A DNA stretch of 11,237 bases from Alcaligenaceae bacterium. Lineage in GTDB: Bacteria > Pseudomonadota > Gammaproteobacteria > Burkholderiales > Burkholderiaceae_B. The DNA lies in assembly GCA_012511095.1 (NCBI GenBank), contig JAAZGT010000325.1, forward strand, positions 1 through 11,237, read 5' to 3'. Positions 1 to 6,422 of this stretch are shown here, in pieces. The notes under the pieces are model-generated. The model saw only the letters and a program-made list of their open reading frames with translations. It was not told the DNA's origin and did not search any database. How positions within the stretch are numbered: position 1 is the first letter of the stretch; every line of letters starts with the position of its first letter. The translations under genes and the position numbers were made by a program.

Positions 1-496
1 TTAAGGTGGCACCGAACTCACCCATACAACGCACAAAAGCAAGTAACAAACCCGCTAATACACCACGCCAAGCCAAAGGTAGAATAACTCTAAAAAAGAC
101 CGATAATTTACTTACCCCTAACACCCAGGCAACTTGGCTATACTCCGTATTAACCGCTTCAAACGCCGCTCTAGCTGGTCTAAACACCAAAGGGAAAGTA
201 GCCACAACTGAGGCTGCAACCGCACCCTTAAGTGAGAAAATCATTCTAAAACCAAAGGTATCAAAGAGCCAGTTATCTAAGCCTGTACGAGTACCGAAAA
301 GTACGAGTAAGTAATAGCCTAAGACTGTGGGTGGTAAAACCATCGGTAAGGTGGCGATCACATCCACAAACTCACGAAATTTAGTGTCTTTTTGTGCTAG
401 CCACCAGCCTAAAGCTACACCTAAAACCATATTGATTAGCGTAGCCCATACTGCGACCTGTAGCGATAGCATTAATGGAACAATGGCAGTTTCCAT
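1..496 (-). CDS. modB: Molybdate ABC transporter permease ModB (partial, 3' end beyond left edge)
   Basis: Inner-membrane permease of the molybdate importer; it passes oxyanion delivered by ModA through the membrane, powered by ModC. The minus strand reads open from an ATG at 494-496 to the left edge (165 codons; family proteins are about 225-230). Visible are a hydrophobic N-terminal segment (residues 5-33), the ModB-typical LPMVLPPTVLGYYLL stretch (50-64), and the cytoplasmic EAA-type loop that contacts the ATPase (123-141, Gly127 and the LPL at 139-141). GEFGATL (159-165) is also typical of ModB. A TAGGA ribosome site (502-506) precedes the start, and an in-frame TAA lies just upstream, so the start is secure. 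It follows modA by 82 bases, with a hairpin in the gap. modC is expected further left (inference). Confidence 0.95.
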   Translation of the reverse strand, partial: METAIVPLMLSLQVAVWATLINMVLGVALGWWLAQKDTKFREFVDVIATLPMVLPPTVLGYYLLVLFGTRTGLDNWLFDTFGFRMIFSLKGAVAASVVATFPLVFRPARAAFEAVNTEYSQVAWVLGVSKLSVFFRVILPLAWRGVLAGLLLAFVRCMGEFGATL

Positions 497-523
497 GCTT
501 TTCCTAAATTAATAGCATAAATA

Positions 524-559
524 CAGAATGAGCCAGGGATAGCTCACTAGCTCATTCTG
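524..559 (-). repeat. Perfect 10-bp inverted repeat between modA and modB
   Basis: The arms CAGAATGAGC (524-533) and GCTCATTCTG (550-559) are exact reverse complements around a 16-nt loop. It lies 19 nt after the modA stop on the sense (minus) strand. The 3' arm is followed by TATTTATGC, not a U-run, so it is not a classical intrinsic terminator. A shorter alternative pairing exists (529-533 with 542-546). By analogy with intercistronic hairpins after other binding-protein genes, it may protect the modA message from 3' exonucleases or weaken read-through, so that ModA exceeds ModB. That role is inference. Confidence 0.7.
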
Positions 560-578
560 ATTTAAAATTTAAAAACTA

Positions 579-1340
579 CTATTCGGCTTTAGGAGGATTA
601 GCAAAGCCTGATTTGTTTAAAATGGCCTGACCCTCTTCTGAAACTACAAGGTCTACAAATTTCTGAGCAGCCTCTTTTTCAGTTGAGTTAGCAATTACTG
701 CGATTGGATAGAGTACAGGGTTTTCTAAGTCCACAACGTAGACACGCTTAGTCTTGTCACCTTCTTGGGTTTGAGCATCTGTGGCATAAACAAAACCAAT
801 ATCAACGTGACCGCTGGCTACGTACTCTAGTGCTTGGCGCACGTTTTGAGAATAAATTAATTTATCTTTGATGTCCTCGTCAATACCTGCTGCTTTTAAA
901 GCGCCATAAGTATAACGACCTGCAGGAACAGTATTTGGGTTTCCTAGAGCGATCTGTTTAAAATCATCCTTTTTAAGATCGTCTAAATTATCAATTGTTT
1001 TGTCGCTAGTAATTGGAACAATGGCAACCAAATCATTTTTAACAAAAATGGTTGATTTATTATCTAAGACTAGATTTGTCTCTTCGGCATCTTTCATGCT
1101 CTTAAGATCTGCACTGGCAAAAACGTCTACAGGTGCGCCATTTTTAATTTGTTGTAATAAAGAACCTGAAGCACCGAAGTTGAAGTCTACCTTATCAGAA
1201 GGATTTTTTTCTTCGTAAAGCTTACCAATGGCTTCAAAAGACTCTTTGAGAGAAACGGCCGCGGAAACCGTGATATCTGCTGCTGACGCAACACCGCTGA
1301 AAGCCATAGCTAATACGGCTGCAGATACGATCTTTTTCAT
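579..1340 (-). CDS. modA: Molybdate ABC transporter periplasmic binding protein ModA
   Basis: Periplasmic protein that captures molybdate (or tungstate) and delivers it to ModB. It has 253 residues, close to E. coli ModA (257). An N-terminal signal peptide has the charged MKK start, a hydrophobic core (4-17) and an ASA cleavage site around residue 20. Counterparts of the five E. coli oxyanion-contacting residues can be aligned: Ser30 (AAVSL), Ser58 (GASGS), Ala140 (VPAGRY), Val167 (QNVRQAL) and Tyr185 (FVYATDA). The NGAPVDVFASAD stretch (67-78) is also characteristic. The ATG has AGGA about 9 nt upstream. modB follows, so ModA and ModB are probably on one transcript. No ModE gene is in view. 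Related sulfate or phosphate binding proteins are unlikely given these motifs. Confidence 0.96.
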   Translation of the reverse strand: MKKIVSAAVLAMAFSGVASAADITVSAAVSLKESFEAIGKLYEEKNPSDKVDFNFGASGSLLQQIKNGAPVDVFASADLKSMKDAEETNLVLDNKSTIFVKNDLVAIVPITSDKTIDNLDDLKKDDFKQIALGNPNTVPAGRYTYGALKAAGIDEDIKDKLIYSQNVRQALEYVASGHVDIGFVYATDAQTQEGDKTKRVYVVDLENPVLYPIAVIANSTEKEAAQKFVDLVVSEEGQAILNKSGFANPPKAE

Positions 1341-1447
1341 AATAAATTCCTAATTATTAAAATAGTTTTATTGGTGCGCATTGCCTCAATATTATTAATC
1401 GGATAAACCCATGTGTCTTGACGGGGTATTTTCAAGAGCACCCTAGT

Positions 1448-1456
1448 ACTATATCA
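1448..1456 (-). promoter_or_regulatory. Candidate extended -10 promoter of modA
   Basis: On the minus strand TGATATAGT (TG-n-TATAGT) lies just after the moaC stop. Transcription would start near 1440 and leave a leader of about 100 nt before modA. No good -35 is seen at 16-18 bp. The surrounding 10-mer TGATATAGTA recurs exactly upstream of mog. The rest of the moaC-modA gap (1341-1447) holds a weak inverted repeat (TCTTGA, 1416-1421 with 1432-1437) and no obvious terminator for moaC, so read-through from moaC is possible. Confidence 0.4.
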
Positions 1457-1464
1457 AAATTTCA

Positions 1465-1956
1465 TTACTTTGTTTTTACTCTTTTAAAGTCACCTGACTT
1501 TCCACCACTTTTTTTAAGTAACTGCACGTTTTGAATAACCATGGCCTTATCGACCGCTTTAAGCATGTCGTAAACAGTTAATAAGCCGACACTGGCGGCC
1601 GTAAGCGCTTCCATCTCGACTCCGGTTTTGCCGTAGTTTTCTACCGTTACATTAATCTCTGCTTTTTTTTCTTCAGGGAATAATTCAAAATCAACATTAA
1701 TATGGGTTAGGGCTAAGGGATGGCAAAGTGGTATTAACTGACTTGTTTGCTTTGCTGCCTGAATGGCTGCGATACGTGCAATACCGAAAACATCGCCCTT
1801 TTTACTTTGACCTGAGGCTAATAAATCATAAGCTGTTTGATTCATTACAATGGAACCCTCAGCGATGGCTTGTCTTTTAGTAATGTCCTTGTTACCCACA
1901 TCAACCATATGGGCTTGACCATCTTCATTAAAATGAGTGAGTTTTTTCTCAGTCAT
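1465..1956 (-). CDS. moaC: Cyclic pyranopterin monophosphate synthase MoaC
   Basis: Second half of the first molybdenum-cofactor step: MoaC converts the MoaA product 3',8-cyclo-7,8-dihydro-GTP to cyclic pyranopterin monophosphate in the cytoplasm. It has 163 residues, against 161 in E. coli. The active-site set is intact: Lys53, His79 (in LIPLCHPL), Glu114 and Glu116 (GVEMEALTA), Asp130 and Lys133 (VYDMLKAVDK), each two positions on from the E. coli residue. I chose the ATG at 1954-1956. It is preceded by GGAGAAG at ideal spacing and gives the usual N-terminus with AHMVDV. An in-frame GTG at 1969-1971 would add five residues and place the ribosome site inside the gene. It is divergent from mog and lies 124 bases upstream of modA on the same strand. 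Confidence 0.96.
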   Translation of the reverse strand: MTEKKLTHFNEDGQAHMVDVGNKDITKRQAIAEGSIVMNQTAYDLLASGQSKKGDVFGIARIAAIQAAKQTSQLIPLCHPLALTHINVDFELFPEEKKAEINVTVENYGKTGVEMEALTAASVGLLTVYDMLKAVDKAMVIQNVQLLKKSGGKSGDFKRVKTK

Positions 1957-1995
1957 AACTTCTCCAATCACAATTTTTTACATCAAAACTGTTTC

Positions 1996-2033
1996 ATTAT
2001 AAGGGCTATAGCGCTTAGCTGCCGTGATATAGT
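1996..2033. promoter_or_regulatory. Candidate divergent promoters for moaC (-) and mog (+)
   Basis: The 122-bp gap between the moaC and mog starts carries two outward -10 candidates. On the minus strand TATAAT (1996-2001) would start moaC transcription near 1989, with a leader of about 33 nt. On the plus strand TGATATAGT (2025-2033) is an extended -10 that would start mog near 2040, about 39 nt before its ATG. Neither has a convincing -35. A perfect 8-bp palindrome GCTATAGC (2005-2012) lies between them and could be an operator half-site or chance. Confidence 0.4.
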
Positions 2034-2078
2034 AAGCAGTACTAATCCTTATAAAATAAATATTGGAGATACTAGTTA

Positions 2079-2690
2079 ATGAGCAATCAAAATGACTTTG
2101 GTTTTGAGCTGAAAACTCTTAAAGTAGGTGTTGTTTCAGTCAGTGACAGAGCATCCAAAGGTGAGTATGTTGATGAAGGTTTGCCAGGTCTTAAATCCTG
2201 GCTAGATTCTGCGGTCATCAATAACATTGAGTATGTCGAGCGTCTTATTCCCGATGAGCAAGAGCTGATTTCAGATACTCTCAGAAAGCTAGCCGACGAG
2301 GATAAATGTCATCTTATTTTGACCACAGGTGGCACTGGTCCCTACCCTCGTGATGTCACTCCTGATGCAACCTTAGCTGTGGCCGATCGTGTCATTCCAG
2401 GTTACGGTGAGCAAATGCGTCAGATTTCTTTAAATTTTATTCCGACTGCAATTATTTCTCGTCAAGAAGGTGTGTTACGAGGTAGTAGCGTGATTTTAAA
2501 TTTGCCAGGTCGTCCCAAAGCCATTGCTGAGACCCTTGGCGGCTTAAAGGACGAGTCAGGTAAGCAAATTGTTCATGGCATCTTTGCTTCTATTCCTTTT
2601 TGTATAGAGGCCGTCAGTGGATTAAAAGTACGCTGTAGACCTGAGGTCTGTAATGCGGTTTATCCTGGTGAAAAATGGCAAGCTAATTAA
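2079..2690 (+). CDS. mog: Molybdopterin adenylyltransferase Mog
   Basis: Adenylylates molybdopterin with ATP, giving MPT-AMP for molybdenum insertion by MoeA; cytoplasmic trimer in E. coli. The 203-residue product aligns closely with E. coli Mog over its length rather than with the shorter MoaB. Shared blocks are VSVSDRAS (19-26), LIPDEQ (56-61), LTTGGTGP (81-88), RDVTPDATLAVADR (91-104), PGYGEQMRQISL (107-118), NLPG (141-144) and VHGIFASIP (165-173). Asp59 and Asp92 correspond to the functionally important Asp49 and Asp82 of E. coli Mog. The ATG follows TTGGAGAT (2062-2069). It is the only plus-strand gene in the molybdenum region, divergent from moaC and converging on moaA with a shared hairpin at the 3' end. 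MogA would be an equally good name. Confidence 0.95.
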   Translation: MSNQNDFGFELKTLKVGVVSVSDRASKGEYVDEGLPGLKSWLDSAVINNIEYVERLIPDEQELISDTLRKLADEDKCHLILTTGGTGPYPRDVTPDATLAVADRVIPGYGEQMRQISLNFIPTAIISRQEGVLRGSSVILNLPGRPKAIAETLGGLKDESGKQIVHGIFASIPFCIEAVSGLKVRCRPEVCNAVYPGEKWQAN

Positions 2691-2700
2691 TTTAGCATCT

Positions 2701-2735
2701 AAAAAATAAGGGCTACGTAATAGTACGTAGCCCTT
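2701..2735 (-). terminator. Intrinsic terminator of moaA, shared end with mog
   Basis: A perfect 12-bp stem (2708-2719 with 2724-2735) closes a 4-nt loop. On the minus strand it begins 6 nt after the moaA stop and is followed by ATTTTTTAG, a proper U-tract (2701-2707 region). On the plus strand, where mog stops 17 nt before the stem, the downstream bases are GGTGTCTTAG, so termination in that direction should be weaker. It separates the two convergent genes. Confidence 0.88.
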
Positions 2736-2741
2736 GGTGTC

Positions 2742-3716
2742 TTAGCCGCCTGTTTTTGCCATAATACGAATAATTTGTTCAGGCTTTTCATTAAACTCGT
2801 GCTTTTCAGGTTTAAGCTCAATTGCTAGTTTGATCGCCTCTTCGAGTTCCTCATCAGAGCAACCTGCTTGCAAATAAGGCTTTAAATCAAAGCTGTCATT
2901 TTGGCCTAGGCATAAATGCAATACCCCATCAGCCGTCATACGGACACGATTACAGGTCTCACAGAAGTGCTGTGAGCGCGGTGTAATAAACCCTAGTGAA
3001 AAGCTACCATCGGCAGTTTCCCAATAACGTGCTGGTCCCCCACCGTGGACACGCTTGGACTCTAAGAGATTAAATTTATTTTGCGTATTTTCAATCACCT
3101 CTTGGAGGTCAACATAGTCTAAGCTTTGACCGCTAGAGCCCATCGGCATCACCTCAATCAGTCTGAGGGTAAAACCATTTTCTTTACAAAAACCAATCAT
3201 TTGCTCAATATCTTGAGTATTGATGCCTGGTAGTGGCACCATATTGATCTTGGTATTTTTAAAACCTACCGCTTTGACCGCCTTGAGACTTTCTAAGACC
3301 TTAGACAAAGAATCACTACCACTAACTTTTTTAACTATCTCAGGGTTTAAGGAGTCCAAACTGATGTTAAAACGATTTAAGCCGGCGTCTTTTAAAGGTT
3401 GAGCAAAACGAGCTAATTGCGTAGCATTAGTGCTCATCGATAAATCATCAACGCCCTCTATAGAAGATAAGCGAGCAACTAAATCAACCACATTTTTCCG
3501 TAGTAATGGCTCACCACCCGTTAATCTAAAACGTGATGTGCCTAGACGTGCAAAAGCAGCTACTACCCTTTCGATGTCATCAAATGAAAGATAATTTTCG
3601 GCATGCTCAAACTCTGTAAACCCCTCGGGTATACAGTATGTACAGCGTAAATCACATTTATCGATTAGGGATATACGCAAGTACTCTATGGGTCGGTTAA
3701 AACGATCTATTAACAT
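2742..3716 (-). CDS. moaA: GTP 3',8-cyclase MoaA (radical SAM)
   Basis: Radical S-adenosylmethionine enzyme that cyclises GTP to 3',8-cyclo-7,8-dihydro-GTP, the first step of molybdenum-cofactor synthesis. It has 324 residues, near the E. coli length (329). The N-terminal [4Fe-4S] motif CxxxCxxC is Cys21, Cys25 and Cys28, followed by the SAM-binding LTGGEPLLR (65-73). The C-terminal substrate-side cluster is Cys252, Cys255 and Cys269, with RVR (257-259) between. The chain ends in the Gly-Gly tail that MoaA needs for activity. All key residues are present, so it should be functional. GGGTGG lies 7 nt before the ATG. It works with MoaC nearby but is transcribed separately, from its own promoter candidate at 3793-3801. 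Confidence 0.97.
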   Translation of the reverse strand: MLIDRFNRPIEYLRISLIDKCDLRCTYCIPEGFTEFEHAENYLSFDDIERVVAAFARLGTSRFRLTGGEPLLRKNVVDLVARLSSIEGVDDLSMSTNATQLARFAQPLKDAGLNRFNISLDSLNPEIVKKVSGSDSLSKVLESLKAVKAVGFKNTKINMVPLPGINTQDIEQMIGFCKENGFTLRLIEVMPMGSSGQSLDYVDLQEVIENTQNKFNLLESKRVHGGGPARYWETADGSFSLGFITPRSQHFCETCNRVRMTADGVLHLCLGQNDSFDLKPYLQAGCSDEELEEAIKLAIELKPEKHEFNEKPEQIIRIMAKTGG

Positions 3717-3792
3717 AGCTACGCCACCCTGAAATTAAAACTTGGACTTTAAAACGTATTGTGGTTGCGGTTTTATATAAGTATGTCTATCT

Positions 3793-3801
3793 ATTATAGC
3801 A
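3793..3801 (-). promoter_or_regulatory. Candidate extended -10 promoter of moaA
   Basis: The minus strand reads TGCTATAAT, a perfect TATAAT with the extended TGn element. Transcription would start near 3786, giving a leader of about 70 nt. The -35 position (about 3816-3821) lies within the stem of the hairpin at 3805-3825 and does not resemble TTGACA. The 156-bp gap 3717-3872 contains only this promoter candidate and that hairpin. Confidence 0.5.
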
Positions 3802-3804
3802 GAT

Positions 3805-3830
3805 ACCCGACTATATTAGTCGGGTTTATT
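3805..3830. terminator. Hairpin, probable terminator at the end of the ankyrin gene operon
   Basis: ACCCGACTA (3805-3813) and TAGTCGGGT (3817-3825) form a 9-bp perfect stem with a 3-nt loop. It lies 47 nt beyond the stop of the minus-strand ankyrin gene. The better U-rich tail (TTATTT) is on the plus strand, where no gene precedes it. In the minus direction the tail is ATCTGC. It may be an imperfect terminator or 3'-end protector for the mltG-to-ankyrin run, or it may block plus-strand antisense transcription. Confidence 0.5.
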
Positions 3831-3872
3831 TAGCTACATAAACACACTTATTCGAGCGTAATAAATAAAATG

Positions 3873-4508
3873 TTACTGACCCAACAGCTCAAGAAGTCGA
3901 CGGTTGCCCTTTTTCTTAGCAATTTCCATGGCACTAACACCATCGAAGTTAACCGCATTTGGATCAGCACCTGCGTCCATTAGGGCTTTAACTGCGTTAA
4001 GATTACCCACACTAACTGACATCATCAATGGATTAGAGCCATCGGGAGCTGGCGAATTAGGCCAAGCACCATGGTCTAATAAATACTTGACGATTTCGTC
4101 ATTGCCCTTAATCGCTGCATAGTGGATGGGTGACCATCCAAGATTGTTTAAGCGTGCACCGTGCTTAACCAATAATTTTACACGCTCAATATCATTGGCT
4201 AGGGCTGGATACATAACTGCCGTTTCGTGGTATGCGTTTGGTTGGTTGATATCAACCTTTGGATGTTTTGCTAAGGCGTCAAAACTTTTTAAAGCCCCCT
4301 CTCGATAAGCATAAATTAAAGCGGGATGTCCATCGCTGTTAAGCTCATTAGGGTTTTGGCCTTGCTCAATGGTCTCGATAATTTTATTGACACGATCGTT
4401 GCGCACATCAACCCACCAGTCATTGGCATGGGCAGGAACATTTAAAACAAGTGCAAATAAAATTAGACTAATAAAAGCAGCAAAGCGTACTTTAAAAACA
4501 TTAAGCAT
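3873..4508 (-). CDS. Secreted ankyrin-repeat protein
   Basis: The 211-residue product has a Sec-type signal peptide: basic N-region (MLNVFKVR), hydrophobic core (9-23) and AHA cleavage site at 26-28. The mature protein is almost entirely ankyrin repeats. Roughly six units can be traced: a degenerate one at 33-57, then about 58-90, 92-123, 124-156 (SPIHYAAIKGNDEIVKYLL), 157-189 (NAVKALMDAGADPNAV) and a C-terminal cap (190-210). No enzyme domain is seen, so it is probably a periplasmic protein-binding scaffold. Its ligand is unknown. Some periplasmic ankyrin proteins in other bacteria are linked to catalase and peroxide defence (Pseudomonas AnkB, Campylobacter Cj1386), but nothing here shows that. 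It starts 31 nt after tatD with AAGGGA upstream, and appears to be the last gene of the mltG operon. Confidence 0.85.
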   Translation of the reverse strand: MLNVFKVRFAAFISLILFALVLNVPAHANDWWVDVRNDRVNKIIETIEQGQNPNELNSDGHPALIYAYREGALKSFDALAKHPKVDINQPNAYHETAVMYPALANDIERVKLLVKHGARLNNLGWSPIHYAAIKGNDEIVKYLLDHGAWPNSPAPDGSNPLMMSVSVGNLNAVKALMDAGADPNAVNFDGVSAMEIAKKKGNRRLLELLGQ

Positions 4509-4539
4509 AAATAGTTATCCCTTTGAATTTAGATGCTAA

Positions 4540-5322
4540 TTATTGCAAATTAGGTCGCTGAACTTTTTTAAATAATGTAAAAAAGTTTTCAGTCGTTGCT
4601 TCTTTGACCTCTTTTAGTGGTATTTGTTTCAATTCGGCAATTTTTTCTGCCACATGAATCACTAAAGAGGGGTCATTACGTTTACCTCGATAAGGCACAG
4701 GTGCTAAATAAGGTGAATCTGTTTCAATTAATAAACGGTCTAATGGGGTTTTAGTAGCGACCTCTTGCACTTCTAAGGCATTTTTAAAAGTGACAATACC
4801 TGACATTGAAATATAAAAACCCAAATCGAGGGCCTCTTGAGCCATTTCCCAATCTTCAGTAAAGCAGTGCATGACACCACCACAACGCTCTGCACCCTCT
4901 TCTCTGAGAATTCTCATGGTATCTTCTTTAGCAGCGCGCGTGTGAATAATTAACGGCACATCAGCTGCTATTGCTGCACGAATGTGCGTACGGAAACGGT
5001 CTCTTTGCCATTCTAAAGGTTCTTCGGAGCGATAATAATCTAAACCTGTTTCACCGACAGCCACAACCTTGGGATGTTTTAAAATCTCAGCTAACTCAGC
5101 TTCACTAATTTCAGGGGTGTCTTCATATTGAGGGTGCACGCCAATTGTCGCCCATAAATGATCGTGCTCTTCGGCAAGTTTTAAAACCCCAGGAAAGTTA
5201 GGCACTGATACTGAAATACACAGTGCAAGACCAACGTTGTTTTTTTTCATTGCGTCCAAAATCTGGTCCATATCGTCGACCAGTTCAGGAAAATCCAAAT
5301 GGCAATGTGAATCAATATACAT
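4540..5322 (-). CDS. TatD-family metal-dependent hydrolase/DNase (YcfH-like)
   Basis: Cytoplasmic amidohydrolase-fold enzyme. Family members are metal-dependent 3'-5' DNases and, in some cases, D-aminoacyl-tRNA deacylases. The 260-residue chain is full length. Metal ligands are visible: His6 and His8 (SHCHLD), Glu91 (GETGLDYY), His127 (IIHTRAA), His152 (MHCFTE) and Asp202 (ETDSPYLAPVPYRGKRN). The GVHP motif (61-64) is present. Position after holB and the sequence point to the YcfH branch rather than TatD itself, so I give no symbol. It lies 27 nt after holB. Those bases are almost wholly A/T and contain no Shine-Dalgarno, so initiation is probably weak or S1-dependent (inference). Confidence 0.94.
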   Translation of the reverse strand: MYIDSHCHLDFPELVDDMDQILDAMKKNNVGLALCISVSVPNFPGVLKLAEEHDHLWATIGVHPQYEDTPEISEAELAEILKHPKVVAVGETGLDYYRSEEPLEWQRDRFRTHIRAAIAADVPLIIHTRAAKEDTMRILREEGAERCGGVMHCFTEDWEMAQEALDLGFYISMSGIVTFKNALEVQEVATKTPLDRLLIETDSPYLAPVPYRGKRNDPSLVIHVAEKIAELKQIPLKEVKEATTENFFTLFKKVQRPNLQ

Positions 5323-5349
5323 AATTTAATTTTAAGAATAAATAAAAAT

Positions 5350-6411
5350 TTAACGTGCTCGAACTAAGCAAACGAGCATCACTTTTTGTAGACAGGCTTG
5401 TATTAATAAGCGTTTATTAAAACTATGGGCTGCGGTCGCTTGCTCTTTAGTTAACCAATCAAATAAATCAGCAATCCGAACATTATTGAGCCCTGCAGCA
5501 ATCAATTGAGTAGACTTACTAAGACTTGGAAAATAGCGTGGCGTTAAACCGTTACTACTTAATTGTAAATCAACAAAAAATCGTTGAAGACTATCAAGCC
5601 ATTGTTCAGCATCAATTTTATCAAGTGCATCAACATATTTTTGAATTTCAGGCAATTCACCTTGAGCTAGACTGCTAACAAAGCTATTTAACCAATAACT
5701 CAATGGCTCATAATCAGATTGACTCTGTAATTTAGCCTTTAAAGGAGCACCACCAGCCGACATTAGCGCATTTTCTGGGTTCTCAACGCCCTGTTCCTCT
5801 AACCATTGTATGCTCATAGTATGTTCGGGAATGGGTAAGTGCAGTCGTTGACAACGTGAGATAATCGTTGGCAATAATTTTCTGATGCCATTAGATACTA
5901 ATAAAAAACGCGTATCACCTAAAGGCTCTTCGAGTATTTTTAAAATAGCATTAGCCGATTCGAGATTTAAACGCTCTGCAGGGTAAATGATTAAAATTTT
6001 TGGCCCACCTCGATGACTAGTTAAAGTAAAGAAGTTTTTTTGCTCTAACTCACGTATCTGTGGCACTCGAATTTGACTTGATAAGCTCTTAGTTGCATCG
6101 CTTGTACTAGGCTCCACACCTTCACTAGGAGCAATGCCTAGATCCTCATACATGGCATCTGGCACGACGATCCTTAGGTCAGGGTGGTGGTTTAATGCGA
6201 CCCAGCGACATGCTTGACACTCACCACAGGCCTCATAAACCACTTTGCGATTCTCACAAAGCATCACACTGGCAGCCGCATGAGCAAATTGGAACTTACC
6301 AATGCCCTCTTCACCATGAATTAACCAAGCATGGGTAAAGCGATCGTCTTGACTTAACCACTGCTCAGCGATTTGCTTTTGCCAGGGTAAAAATTGTGGT
6401 GTTTTATTCAT
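5350..6411 (-). CDS. holB: DNA polymerase III subunit delta' (HolB)
   Basis: Clamp-loader subunit that, with delta and tau/gamma, opens and loads the beta clamp. It has 353 residues. The N-terminal AAA+ domain has a P-loop-like GEEGIGKF (33-40), where the usual Ser/Thr after Lys is Phe, in keeping with delta' not being an ATPase. A four-Cys zinc module follows (Cys52, Cys62, Cys65, Cys68), then NAILKILEEP (154-163) and the SRC motif (185-187), whose Arg acts as arginine finger in the family. A Ser/Thr-rich insert (about 86-115) is absent from E. coli HolB. I believe similar inserts occur in Burkholderiales (knowledge, unchecked). The C-terminal part is poorly conserved, as usual. It starts 11 nt after tmk with no clear Shine-Dalgarno; tmk-holB-tatD is a widely conserved order. 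Confidence 0.94.
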   Translation of the reverse strand: MNKTPQFLPWQKQIAEQWLSQDDRFTHAWLIHGEEGIGKFQFAHAAASVMLCENRKVVYEACGECQACRWVALNHHPDLRIVVPDAMYEDLGIAPSEGVEPSTSDATKSLSSQIRVPQIRELEQKNFFTLTSHRGGPKILIIYPAERLNLESANAILKILEEPLGDTRFLLVSNGIRKLLPTIISRCQRLHLPIPEHTMSIQWLEEQGVENPENALMSAGGAPLKAKLQSQSDYEPLSYWLNSFVSSLAQGELPEIQKYVDALDKIDAEQWLDSLQRFFVDLQLSSNGLTPRYFPSLSKSTQLIAAGLNNVRIADLFDWLTKEQATAAHSFNKRLLIQACLQKVMLVCLVRAR

Positions 6412-6422
6412 TGTGTTTAAAA

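Noticed and set aside
6..512. Two plus-strand open frames (6-314 and 327-512)
   Set aside because: They are antisense to modB, whose minus-strand frame runs unbroken with clear permease motifs; the plus-strand translations are low-complexity, Lys/Thr-rich and unrecognisable.
1341..1464. ModE operator or Moco riboswitch upstream of modA
   Set aside because: No full ModE-type palindrome is visible and the leader does not match the Moco RNA layout I know; only a weak stem is present.
1957..1971. Upstream GTG start for moaC
   Set aside because: It would bury the GGAGAAG ribosome site within the coding region; the ATG at 1954-1956 gives the normal MoaC N-terminus.
1837..2079. Plus-strand open frame of 80 codons ending at the mog start
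   Set aside because: It overlaps moaC in antisense and the divergent promoter region, and has no ribosome site or recognisable domain.
5610..6180. HolB insert and degenerate P-loop as signs of a broken gene
   Set aside because: The frame is intact; delta' subunits are not ATPases and the insert looks lineage-typical, so no damage is implied.
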